This document shows positions 6,677 to 13,616 of a stretch of 13,649 nt of DNA, piece after piece. This DNA comes from CAZJZH01 sp964550465 (GTDB lineage: Bacteria > Patescibacteriota > Patescibacteriia > JACRDY01). The notes under the pieces are model-generated. The model was not told the DNA's origin. It worked only from the letters and a program-made list of their open reading frames with translations, and made no database searches. The translations under genes were made by a program, and so were the position numbers. Each line of letters starts with the position of its first letter. Positions within the stretch are counted from its first letter, which is position 1. The stretch is from positions 1-13,649 of the forward strand of contig CAZJZH010000033.1 of the NCBI GenBank assembly GCA_964550465.1, written 5' to 3'.

Positions 6677-7405
6677 ATGAAAGGAATTATTTTATCTGGC
6701 GGCACTGGTTCACGCCTGATGCCCCTGACCAAAGTGACAAACAAACATCTCTTGCCCGTCTATGACAAGCCGATGATTTATTATCCGCTCCAGACCTTAA
6801 CGGGTATGGGTATTCGTGACATTATGATTATCTCTGGTCGCGGCCATGCCGGGCAGTTTTTGGAGCTGCTAGGTTCCGGTAAAGAATTTGGGGCGCGGCT
6901 GTCCTATGGTTTACAGGAAGAGGCTGGTGGTATTGCGCAGGCGCTCAGTCTGTGCGAAGACTTTGCTGATGATGAACCAGTGGCCGTTATTTTGGGTGAT
7001 AATATTTTTGACGACCAAGATCAGATTAATAAAGCCGGTGATGACTTTCGCGCTCAGGGTAAGGGCGCCAAGGTCATGATAAAAGAAGTACCAGACCCAC
7101 AACGCTTTGGCGTGGCCGAGCTGGACGGGGACAAGATTGTTGGTATCGAAGAAAAGCCTCAGCAACCCAAGAGTAACTACTGCGTGACCGGGTTATACTT
7201 TTATGACGCTCAAGTCTGGAATGTTATTAAAACACTACAGCCCTCCGGGCGAGGAGAGCTAGAGATCACTGATGTTAACAATTTTTATGTTGACCAAGGC
7301 ACGATGAGCTTTGAGATTGTCAGTGGCAACTGGACTGATGCCGGCACCTTTCCATCACTGTACCGCGCCACTAAACTGATTGCGGAGAAGAGTGGCCAGG
7401 CTTAG
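6677..7405 (+). CDS. rmlA: Glucose-1-phosphate thymidylyltransferase, short form
   Basis: This 242-residue nucleotidyltransferase couples glucose-1-phosphate and dTTP to dTDP-glucose. Visible motifs are the pyrophosphorylase signature SGGTGSRLMPLT (7-18), KHLLPVYDKPMIYYPL (23-38), the metal-binding LGDN (106-109, D108), EEKP (158-161), VTGLYFYD (170-177), GELEITDVN (193-201) and WTDAGT (219-224). It is about 50 residues shorter than E. coli RmlA (about 290), lacking the C-terminal extension, as in the short RmlA-like enzymes of many bacteria and archaea. The active-site region is complete. The start is 4 bases after the lipid kinase stop, with no Shine-Dalgarno. Its TAG stop (7403-7405) overlaps the stop of the convergent PEGA-protein gene, so no separate terminator fits between them. 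Confidence 0.93.
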   Translation: MKGIILSGGTGSRLMPLTKVTNKHLLPVYDKPMIYYPLQTLTGMGIRDIMIISGRGHAGQFLELLGSGKEFGARLSYGLQEEAGGIAQALSLCEDFADDEPVAVILGDNIFDDQDQINKAGDDFRAQGKGAKVMIKEVPDPQRFGVAELDGDKIVGIEEKPQQPKSNYCVTGLYFYDAQVWNVIKTLQPSGRGELEITDVNNFYVDQGTMSFEIVSGNWTDAGTFPSLYRATKLIAEKSGQA

Positions 7406-8745
7406 CGACGGAGTGAGTGGGTAAAAATGCCCGCTTGGTCATCGTACTGACCAATCAACCACAGCTGTTGGCCGTCGGCTGATAGGGCTAGCCCTTGGAG
7501 ACGTATTGACTCAGCTATGGTGATCACATTGACCTGATCACGAGCATCTAATTCAACAATATCAATCTGATCCCCCCAGTGGACCAAGACATAGGCGCTG
7601 CGGGGGATTTGTTGTACAGCGGTGATCGGCTGACTGTAGCGATCAATAAACTGAGCAGCGCCACCAGCGCTCCAGCGCCACAGTTCGTTATCTCGTTGAA
7701 ACAGCAGGGCTTGACCAGACAGTGTCCAGTCAGCTGCTTGAGCTGTGGTTTGCAGCAGTATGCTGCTGAATGATTGGTCGACCACCAGCAGTGTTTGCGC
7801 CTCAGCGTCATGGAGCATAACCATGTCATTATTCACCACAAAGCGCATAGCATGACTCTGTCGCGGTAGTTGAAGGAGGCGGGCCACTTCACCACTGTCA
7901 CTGTCATGTTGTTCCAGCCACGAGCCACTGGGCGTATTGGCGATAGCGTACACCCGGTTATTGTTAAATAAGACAGCTGAGCCGTATGATTGGTCAGCTG
8001 GCAACTGGTAGACCAGCCGGGGAGCGCGGGTAATGGTGTTGAGCTGCCAGATATCATTACCACTAACAACGGTCAGTAAGTAGCTGGTTTGATTACTCCA
8101 GCTAATACTATCAATGGTGGCTGCATCCAGCAGAGTATTTACCCGGAGGAGCGGGGTATCGCTGTTGATATAGGCGATAGCGTACTGACCAGCACCATCA
8201 TCGAGCAGTACCGCGCTGCTATCTGGCGCCCAGCTGATAAACTGCCAGCCACCAGAAACAGTGTCGACAATTTGTTGGTTAGCAGTGTTGTAGATACGTA
8301 AGCCCTCAGCGGTCTGCAGGGCGATCAGCTTTTGATCTGGCGCGGTATGGGCGGCGCTGCTGCTGATGGCCGTGGCTAGCTGCGGGTCAGTGGTTTGAAA
8401 TAAGACGACTTCGTTGGCAAAGGTGGTTACGTTTGGTTCGACCAGTAACTGCTTCCGCCACGAGTGGTAGCCATCGCGCTCAATTGTCACGGTGTACTGA
8501 CCAGGTGTCAGGTTGGTGAACCGGAGTGAGCCGTCACTGCGTTGCCCTTGAGCTACTTGACCATTGAGGCGGACAGTGACATTACGCGGTTCAGTAGTGA
8601 CAGACAGTGAGCCCACCGCGGAGACCGATTCTTTTTTAAAATCATACCGATAGCCAGCGCTGTAGAGTAACAGCAGTGGCGTACAGATGAGGAATGTCAG
8701 GATAAATAGGCCGGTAATGACACGGCGAATGGATAGTGAGATCAT
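7402..8745 (-). CDS. Membrane-anchored PEGA-domain/beta-propeller protein
   Basis: This 447-residue protein has an N-terminal membrane anchor (about residues 8-30) and a PEGA domain at about 44-117 (GSLSVTTEP, then LTPGQYTVTIERDGYHSW). A large beta-rich region at 130-445 follows, with repeated WD40/PD40-like blades (FISWAPDSSAVLLDD, ISWSNQTSYLLTVVSG, ALSADGQQLWLIG). PEGA domains often occur in extracytoplasmic surface proteins, and this architecture is common in Patescibacteria; both points are from family knowledge. There are no catalytic motifs, so a binding or scaffold role at the cell surface is likely. It is the only gene on the minus strand, with a strong promoter at 8766-8794 and a predicted leader of about 14 bases. 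It starts back-to-back with murA and ends tail-to-tail with rmlA, overlapping it by 4 bases. Confidence 0.8.
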   Translation of the reverse strand: MISLSIRRVITGLFILTFLICTPLLLLYSAGYRYDFKKESVSAVGSLSVTTEPRNVTVRLNGQVAQGQRSDGSLRFTNLTPGQYTVTIERDGYHSWRKQLLVEPNVTTFANEVVLFQTTDPQLATAISSSAAHTAPDQKLIALQTAEGLRIYNTANQQIVDTVSGGWQFISWAPDSSAVLLDDGAGQYAIAYINSDTPLLRVNTLLDAATIDSISWSNQTSYLLTVVSGNDIWQLNTITRAPRLVYQLPADQSYGSAVLFNNNRVYAIANTPSGSWLEQHDSDSGEVARLLQLPRQSHAMRFVVNNDMVMLHDAEAQTLLVVDQSFSSILLQTTAQAADWTLSGQALLFQRDNELWRWSAGGAAQFIDRYSQPITAVQQIPRSAYVLVHWGDQIDIVELDARDQVNVITIAESIRLQGLALSADGQQLWLIGQYDDQAGIFTHSLRR

Positions 8746-8765
8746 AAGCGTATATACTGCTGACC

Positions 8766-8794
8766 AGTATAGGCAAATGATCAGCTTTCGGCAA
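8766..8794 (-). promoter_or_regulatory. Sigma-70-type promoter for the PEGA-domain gene
   Basis: Reading the minus strand, TTGCCG (8794-8789) is followed by a 17-base spacer and TATACT (8771-8766, five of six consensus bases). The predicted transcription start is near 8759, about 14 bases before the ATG at 8745. The -35 box is the same hexamer as in the divergent murA promoter and inverted relative to it. Confidence 0.65.
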
Positions 8795-8806
8795 CGGCTG
8801 GGTCGT

Positions 8807-8835
8807 TTGCCGGACAGGCCAGCTTAGCCTATAAT
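8807..8835 (+). promoter_or_regulatory. Sigma-70-type promoter for murA
   Basis: TTGCCG (8807-8812) is followed by a 17-base spacer and a perfect TATAAT (8830-8835). The predicted transcription start is near 8842, giving a leader of about 24 bases. That leader holds no Shine-Dalgarno sequence before ATG 8866. It is the best-matching promoter in the window, and it drives murA and, 3 bases further on, the S41 protease. Confidence 0.75.
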
Positions 8836-8865
8836 GAAGCGGTATATCATAGCTATTTTTGTTGT

Positions 8866-10134
8866 ATGGACACATTTCGTATTCGTGGCGGGAAGCCGTT
8901 GCGTGGCACTATCACTGTTTCTGGCGCAAAAAACGCGGCCTTGCCCTGTTTGGCCGCCACTATTTTGACCCGCGGTGTATCTACTCTGCGTAACGTACCA
9001 GATATTGCTGATGTGCGGACCTTTTTGTCGCTGCTGGAGTATCTGGGCGCACAGACTACCTTCCGCGGACAAACAGTGACGGTTGATACTCGTCAACTAC
9101 ACAACCGCCAGCTGCCCTTGACCATGGTAGGTCGCCTGCGTGCTTCTATATTACTCCTTGGCCCACTGCTGGCTCGCTTTGGTAAGGTGCATATGGCGTA
9201 TCCGGGTGGCTGTATTATTGGTAAACGCTCAGTGCGGGCGCATACAGATGCTCTGGAGAACCTGGGCGCTCAACTCATTCCAGATCAGGAAGCACTTATT
9301 TTGAAGAGCAAGGGGCGTCTGACTGGTAAGAAATTCTTGATGTGGGAAACATCGGTCACCGCTACGGAAAATGCCTTGCTGGCTGCCGCATTAGCTAAGG
9401 GAATTACGGAAATTCACCTGGCTGCCAGTGAGCCGCATGTCCAAGACCTCTGCCACATGTTGGTGGCTATGGGTAGTAAGATTGAAGGGATTGGCACTAA
9501 TACCTTGCGGGTGCATGGCCGGGCTACGTTACGACCAGCGACGCACCGAGTGATTGGCGATGCTATTGAAATGGGTACCTTTGCCATTGCGGCTACGATT
9601 GTGCCGGGCAGTCAGGTGACCATTAGCGGTGTTGACCCGGATGAGTTAAGTGCTTTTTGGAATAAGTTAATCGAAGCCGGTGGCGATGTCAGCTTTGATG
9701 GTAAAAAAATCACTGTCCGCGCCGCTAAAAAATTAACCGCCTTAGAAAAACTAGAAACACGCGTCTATCCGGGCTTTTCTACAGACCTGCAAGCGCCATT
9801 TTCATTGGTGTTAGCGAAAGCCAAGGGGGTGACCAAGATTTTTGAGACCTTATACGAAGGTCGATTCGTCTATTTGCAGGAGTTAGAGAAGATGGGTGTC
9901 CGTTCAGAAGTCTATAACCCGCATCAGGCGCTGGTAGTCGGCCCGACGGCCTTTAAGCCAGCGGCAGTGCAGAGTCATGACCTACGCGCCGGTGCTACGC
10001 TGGTGCTGGCTGGCTTGGTGGCTAAAGGAGTGACTACGGTTTACAATATTAACTACATCGATCGCGGCTATGACGACCTAGCAGGTAAGCTGCGAACATT
10101 GGGGGCTGATATTGAACGGATCAGTGTTGATTAA
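8866..10134 (+). CDS. murA: UDP-N-acetylglucosamine 1-carboxyvinyltransferase
   Basis: This 422-residue EPSP-synthase-like enzyme is the standard length for MurA. It transfers enolpyruvate from PEP to UDP-GlcNAc, the first committed step of peptidoglycan synthesis, in the cytoplasm. Conserved elements are SGAKNAALP (19-27, with K22 and N23), GRLRASILLLGPLLARFG (89-106), the catalytic-loop PGGCIIG (113-119) with the nucleophilic C116, YPGFSTDLQA (301-310, D307), and HDLRAGATLVLAG (371-383, R374). Because the loop has Cys rather than the Asp of Chlamydia and Mycobacterium, fosfomycin sensitivity would be expected from family knowledge. The gene implies the cell makes its own peptidoglycan precursors. 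It has a clear promoter and no Shine-Dalgarno. The S41 peptidase gene follows 3 bases after the stop. Confidence 0.96.
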   Translation: MDTFRIRGGKPLRGTITVSGAKNAALPCLAATILTRGVSTLRNVPDIADVRTFLSLLEYLGAQTTFRGQTVTVDTRQLHNRQLPLTMVGRLRASILLLGPLLARFGKVHMAYPGGCIIGKRSVRAHTDALENLGAQLIPDQEALILKSKGRLTGKKFLMWETSVTATENALLAAALAKGITEIHLAASEPHVQDLCHMLVAMGSKIEGIGTNTLRVHGRATLRPATHRVIGDAIEMGTFAIAATIVPGSQVTISGVDPDELSAFWNKLIEAGGDVSFDGKKITVRAAKKLTALEKLETRVYPGFSTDLQAPFSLVLAKAKGVTKIFETLYEGRFVYLQELEKMGVRSEVYNPHQALVVGPTAFKPAAVQSHDLRAGATLVLAGLVAKGVTTVYNINYIDRGYDDLAGKLRTLGADIERISVD

Positions 10135-10137
10135 CCT

Positions 10138-11379
10138 ATGATGCAATCACGTCAACAGAGTAAGTGGCTATTGATTTACGGTGGGGTACTGGTCCTCATC
10201 TTGGGGTTTATTATTGGTGTGGTAGTGGGACGACAAACTACCTGGGGCACTGGTCAGGGTAAGGTCTATAACGCGCCGCTGGAAGGGGAGCGGCCAGCCT
10301 ATCTGGAGGAGGATGTGGACTTTGATTTACTGCGGCAGGTCTGGACTTTTATTCAAGACGATTACGTTGATCGAGCAGATATCACTGACAGTCAACTGTT
10401 TTACGGTGCTCTGCGTGGCGTGGTGGCGGCACTTGGTGACCAGCACTCCGTCTTTTTTGACCCAGAAGTGACGCAGGAATTCTCTGAGGAATTGGAAGGG
10501 AACTTTGAAGGTATTGGCGCTGAGCTGACTGTCCGCCAAGGTCGACCGGTAGTGGTGTCACCGTTGCGCGGCACGCCAGCCTCTGCGGCTGGCATTCAGC
10601 CACAAGATATCATCGTTGAGATTGATGGTACTGATACAGCGGGCATGTCGCTGTTTGAAGCAGTGCGACTAATTCGTGGTCAGCGAGGCACGGAAGTAGT
10701 GCTGACTATTTTCCGCACTGATTGGGATGAGCCACAACCCGTCAGCATTATTCGTGATGAGATTCATTTTGAGTCAGTCCGCTGGCAGGTGCGTCAAGAT
10801 GACATCGCGGTGATTGAGATTCTTAGCTTTAATGAAGATACCACCCGCTTATTTGATCAAGCGGTTCGTGATATTATCGCCGCTGATCCAGCTGGTATTA
10901 TCCTTGATTTACGAGGTAACCCTGGTGGTTTCTTGGACCGAGCAGTGGCGGTGGCTTCTGGCTGGGTGACTGATGGAGTGATTGTGACAGAGGCTTTTCC
11001 TGACCAGCAGCGAGTACACACTGCTAATGGTAGCGGTAAGTTATCTGCCTATCGGACGGTAGTGCTGGTCAATGGCGGCTCGGCTTCTGGTTCAGAGATT
11101 GTGGCCGGTGCCTTGGGTGACTATGGCTTAGCGCTGATAGTAGGTGAGCAAACATTTGGTAAGGGTTCTGTCCAACAGCTGCAACAACTACCAGATGGCT
11201 CATCGGTTAAGTTAACGGTGGCTCGGTGGCAGACCCCAAATGGCACGACTATCGATGAAGCCGGTATTACCCCAGATTACATCGTTGACTTAACCACTGA
11301 AGATCGTGATGCTGATCGTGACCCACAACTCGACCAGGCGGTGGAGTTACTGGGTGATGACGAGGTTTGGCAGCAATAG
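10138..11379 (+). CDS. S41-family C-terminal processing peptidase (CtpA/CtpB-like)
   Basis: This 413-residue protease is anchored by an N-terminal membrane helix (about residues 10-31), so the catalytic part lies outside the membrane. A helical N-terminal domain (60-110) ends in GDQHSVFFDPE, a PDZ domain follows at about 115-205 (GIGAEL, then GTPASAAGIQPQDIIVEIDG), and the S41 core is C-terminal. The catalytic triad is readable: S317 in GGSASGSE, K342 in TFGKGSVQ and Q346. The S-to-K spacing of 25 and the K-to-Q spacing of 4 match Bacillus CtpB (S309, K334, Q338). Such enzymes cleave exported proteins near their C-termini and often affect envelope or peptidoglycan enzymes, which suits its place 3 bases after murA. 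Two consecutive ATGs (10138 and 10141) are both possible starts. Its final codons contain the bL9 -35 box. Confidence 0.92.
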   Translation: MMQSRQQSKWLLIYGGVLVLILGFIIGVVVGRQTTWGTGQGKVYNAPLEGERPAYLEEDVDFDLLRQVWTFIQDDYVDRADITDSQLFYGALRGVVAALGDQHSVFFDPEVTQEFSEELEGNFEGIGAELTVRQGRPVVVSPLRGTPASAAGIQPQDIIVEIDGTDTAGMSLFEAVRLIRGQRGTEVVLTIFRTDWDEPQPVSIIRDEIHFESVRWQVRQDDIAVIEILSFNEDTTRLFDQAVRDIIAADPAGIILDLRGNPGGFLDRAVAVASGWVTDGVIVTEAFPDQQRVHTANGSGKLSAYRTVVLVNGGSASGSEIVAGALGDYGLALIVGEQTFGKGSVQQLQQLPDGSSVKLTVARWQTPNGTTIDEAGITPDYIVDLTTEDRDADRDPQLDQAVELLGDDEVWQQ

Positions 11380-11395
11380 GGCAATATGGTAAAAT
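11367..11395 (+). promoter_or_regulatory. Extended -10 promoter for rplI
   Basis: TTGGCA (11367-11372, five of six consensus bases) lies in the last codons of the S41 gene. It is followed by a 17-base spacer and TAAAAT (11390-11395, five of six), preceded by TG one base upstream, an extended -10. The predicted transcription start is near 11402, only 2-8 bases before the candidate start codons at 11404 and 11410, so the bL9 mRNA may be leaderless. Confidence 0.65.
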
Positions 11396-11403
11396 AGTGC
11401 GGA

Positions 11404-11859
11404 ATGGGTATGCAGGTGGTGATTACAAAACATGTCAAAGGTGTGGGTAAGCCGGGTGATGTTACGGAAGTGCCAAACGGTTATGCTCAGAACTATTTGA
11501 TCCCCAATGGGTTAGCAGTGCGGGCCACCGGTGCTGCTTTGCAGGCCGCGGTCAGTCAGGCGGCTCGGCAGCGTAAAATCGCCGCCGCTACTGCCAAGCA
11601 GGCGCAGAAGCTGTCTAAACAGCTGGTAGATTTTGAGCTGCAGCTCCAGCGCCCAGCTAGTGAAAATGGCACTTTGTTCGCTGCTGTTCACCGGGATGAT
11701 ATTATTACCGCTTTGCGTTCCCAGCAGATTGATATGCCAGCGGACACCCTGCCGGCTGATCTAGCCCTGAAGCAGGTAGGGCAACAACCAGTAGCCTACC
11801 GATTAGCCAATGGTACAACTGGGCAGCTGACCATCACTATTACCGCAGCGGATCATTAA
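11404..11859 (+). CDS. rplI: Large-subunit ribosomal protein bL9
   Basis: This protein of 149-151 residues is the normal bL9 length. The N-terminal rRNA-binding domain has the bL9 signature: KGVGKPGDVTEVPNGYAQNYL (K12 onwards), then IPNGLAVRAT. A long Ala/Gln/Lys-rich connecting helix follows (about 43-78), then the C-terminal domain with NGTLFAAVHRDDI and its beta-rich end. ATG 11410 (giving MQVVITK) fits the family N-terminus and the window's T-before-ATG pattern better than ATG 11404, but the choice is open. The gene has its own promoter, overlapping the S41 gene, and a terminator directly after it, so it is probably transcribed alone as well as by read-through. bL9 is reported missing from some CPR groups, so its presence helps narrow the lineage. 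Confidence 0.93.
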   Translation: MGMQVVITKHVKGVGKPGDVTEVPNGYAQNYLIPNGLAVRATGAALQAAVSQAARQRKIAAATAKQAQKLSKQLVDFELQLQRPASENGTLFAAVHRDDIITALRSQQIDMPADTLPADLALKQVGQQPVAYRLANGTTGQLTITITAADH

Positions 11860-11871
11860 ATTATTTTTTGC

Positions 11872-11901
11872 TGAGTCACGGCTTGGGCCGGGCTCATTTT
11901 T
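11872..11901 (+). terminator. Rho-independent terminator after rplI
   Basis: The hairpin has arms TGAGTC (11872-11877) with GGCTCA (11891-11896), including one G-T pair. An inner stem CGGC (11879-11882) pairs with GCCG (11887-11890) around a TTGG loop, with one bulged A at 11878. Five T residues (11897-11901) follow directly. It lies 13 bases after the bL9 stop and separates rplI from pyrG. Confidence 0.8.
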
Positions 11902-11934
11902 GTTAATCTAAATAGACATAGAAACACGGCATCT

Positions 11935-13581
11935 ATGAGTAAAATAATCTTCGTCGTTGGCGGCGTCATGTCCGGTGTAGGTAAGGGGGTATCCACTGCG
12001 GCTATTGGTCGTATCCTCCAGGGCAAGGGCTATCGCGTCACTGCCATGAAAATTGACCCGTATGTTAATGTTGACGCGGGCACCATGAACCCGACCGAGC
12101 ACGGCGAAGTGTTTGTATTGGATGAGGGGCTAGAGACTGACCAGGACATGGGTAACTACGAGCGGTTTTTGAATGTTGATTTGCCCAATAGCAACTACAT
12201 GACTACTGGCTCGGTCTATCAGACGGTGATTGAGCGGGAGCGCAACCTGGAGTACAAAGGTAAGTGTGTCCAGGTGGTGCCCCACATTCCGCTGGAAATT
12301 ATTGATCGGATTGAAAAAGCTAGCAAACAAGCCAAAGCAGACTTTACCCTGGTAGAGATTGGTGGCACGGTCGGTGAGTATGAAAACATTCTCTTCTTGG
12401 AAGCGGTCCGCATGCTCAAACTGCAGCGGCCAAAAGATGTCGGTATTGTGCTGGTCAGCTACCTGCCAGTACCAAGCAAGGTAGGGGAGATGAAAACCAA
12501 GCCGACGCAGCACGCTTCTCGGGCCCTGAACTCGGTTGGCTTGCAGGCAGACTTTTTGCTCTGTCGGGTGTCTAGCCCGCTGGACGAGCCTCGACGAGAG
12601 AAGTTATCCACCTTCTGTGGGGTGCCAAAAGAGCATGTGGTAGCCGCACCAGACGTTGATTCGATTTATGAAATTCCTATTAATTTTGATGACGAAGGTT
12701 TGAGTGCCGCGTTATTGAAACATTTTGATCTCAAGGCAAAGAAGAAAGATTTGGTAGAATGGCGAGCCATGGTCACCAAGGCCAAGCGAGCCAAGAAGGA
12801 GGTAGTGATCGGTATTGCTGGCAAGTACTTTTCCACCGGTGACTACGTCTTGGCTGACTCATATATCTCAGTCATTGAAGCGCTGAAGCACGCTTGTATT
12901 GCTAATAACGTCAAACCAGTCTTTGAATGGATTGGCACTAAGGAGATTGAAGACCATGGAGCGGCCGCAGCGCTGAAAGGCTTAGATGGCGTCATTGTGC
13001 CCCAAGGCTGGGGTAAGCGAGGTGCTGAGGGTAAAATCGCGGCTATTCGCCACTGTCGGGAAACCGGCCTGCCATACTTTGGCCTCTGTTATGGTATGCA
13101 GATGGCGGCCGTCGAGTTTGCCCGCCATGTTTGTAAACTGAAAGGGGCTCATTCAGCTGAAGTGGATCCAAAAACACCGCATGATATTATTCACATCATG
13201 CCAGAACAAGCAGAGCTGATTAAGCAGAAGCAGTACGGCGGCACTATTCGTTTGGGTGGCTGGCCCTGTGTCTTGAAAGCCGGTACGACTATTCGGGCCG
13301 CCTATGGTGATAAGCGGAAAGTCAGCGAGCGTCATCGTCACCGCTATGAGTTTAATAATGAATTCCGCGCTCAGCTAGAAGAGGCTGGTTTGACGGTCTG
13401 TGGTACTTCACCAGATGGTCAGTTAGTCGAAGCTATCGAAATTACCGATCATCCATTCTTTGTCGGTACGCAGTTTCACCCTGAATACAAATCACGACCG
13501 CTCGATCCGCACCCACTGTTCGTAGCCTTTGTCAAAGCTTGTGTTAGTGGGCAGGGGAAAGGGAAGAAAAAGAAGAAATAA
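11935..13581 (+). CDS. pyrG: CTP synthase (glutamine-hydrolysing)
   Basis: This 548-residue two-domain enzyme makes CTP from UTP, ATP and glutamine. The synthetase domain (about 1-268) shows the P-loop GGVMSGVGKGVS (9-20), KIDPYVNVDAGTMNPTEHGEVFV (39-61), EIGGTVGEYE (141-150) and KTKPTQHA (187-194). The class I glutamine amidotransferase domain (about 289-540) has the nucleophile C385 in GLCYGMQ, H515 and E517 in QFHPEY, and RHRHRYEFN (466-474). Two positions are unusual: the oxyanion-loop element that is PGGFG in E. coli reads PQGWG (356-360), and the P-loop has M-S-G-V where E. coli has V-S-S-L. The protein ends in a Lys-rich tail (GKGKKKKK). pyrG follows the bL9 terminator, but no clear promoter is visible in the 33 bases between, and there is no Shine-Dalgarno. 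Confidence 0.95.
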   Translation: MSKIIFVVGGVMSGVGKGVSTAAIGRILQGKGYRVTAMKIDPYVNVDAGTMNPTEHGEVFVLDEGLETDQDMGNYERFLNVDLPNSNYMTTGSVYQTVIERERNLEYKGKCVQVVPHIPLEIIDRIEKASKQAKADFTLVEIGGTVGEYENILFLEAVRMLKLQRPKDVGIVLVSYLPVPSKVGEMKTKPTQHASRALNSVGLQADFLLCRVSSPLDEPRREKLSTFCGVPKEHVVAAPDVDSIYEIPINFDDEGLSAALLKHFDLKAKKKDLVEWRAMVTKAKRAKKEVVIGIAGKYFSTGDYVLADSYISVIEALKHACIANNVKPVFEWIGTKEIEDHGAAAALKGLDGVIVPQGWGKRGAEGKIAAIRHCRETGLPYFGLCYGMQMAAVEFARHVCKLKGAHSAEVDPKTPHDIIHIMPEQAELIKQKQYGGTIRLGGWPCVLKAGTTIRAAYGDKRKVSERHRHRYEFNNEFRAQLEEAGLTVCGTSPDGQLVEAIEITDHPFFVGTQFHPEYKSRPLDPHPLFVAFVKACVSGQGKGKKKKK

Positions 13582-13590
13582 TTTCTCTTC

Positions 13591-13614
13591 GTTACTTTTT
13601 GGGCAAAAAGTAAC
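13591..13614. repeat. Perfect inverted repeat downstream of pyrG
   Basis: GTTACTTTTT (13591-13600) and AAAAAGTAAC (13605-13614) form a perfect 10-bp stem around the loop GGGC. It starts 9 bases after the pyrG stop. No T-run follows, and the stem is AT-rich near the loop, so it is not a standard terminator. It could act as an mRNA 3'-end stabiliser or be part of an intergenic repeat family. Confidence 0.75.
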
Positions 13615-13616
13615 CA

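Noticed and set aside
7548..8301. Additional open frames on both strands inside the PEGA-protein gene
   Set aside because: Their products are low-complexity or Cys/Trp-rich without family motifs and fully overlap a convincing gene, so they are frame shadows.
11902..11934. Promoter for pyrG
   Set aside because: TAATCT and TAAATA are possible -10 boxes, but the only -35-like sequence (TTGGGC, the terminator loop region) is 15 or 20 bases away; I could not support a call.
13591..13614. Rho-independent terminator for pyrG
   Set aside because: The stem is AT-rich near the loop and no T-run follows it on the plus strand, so it is listed as an inverted repeat only.
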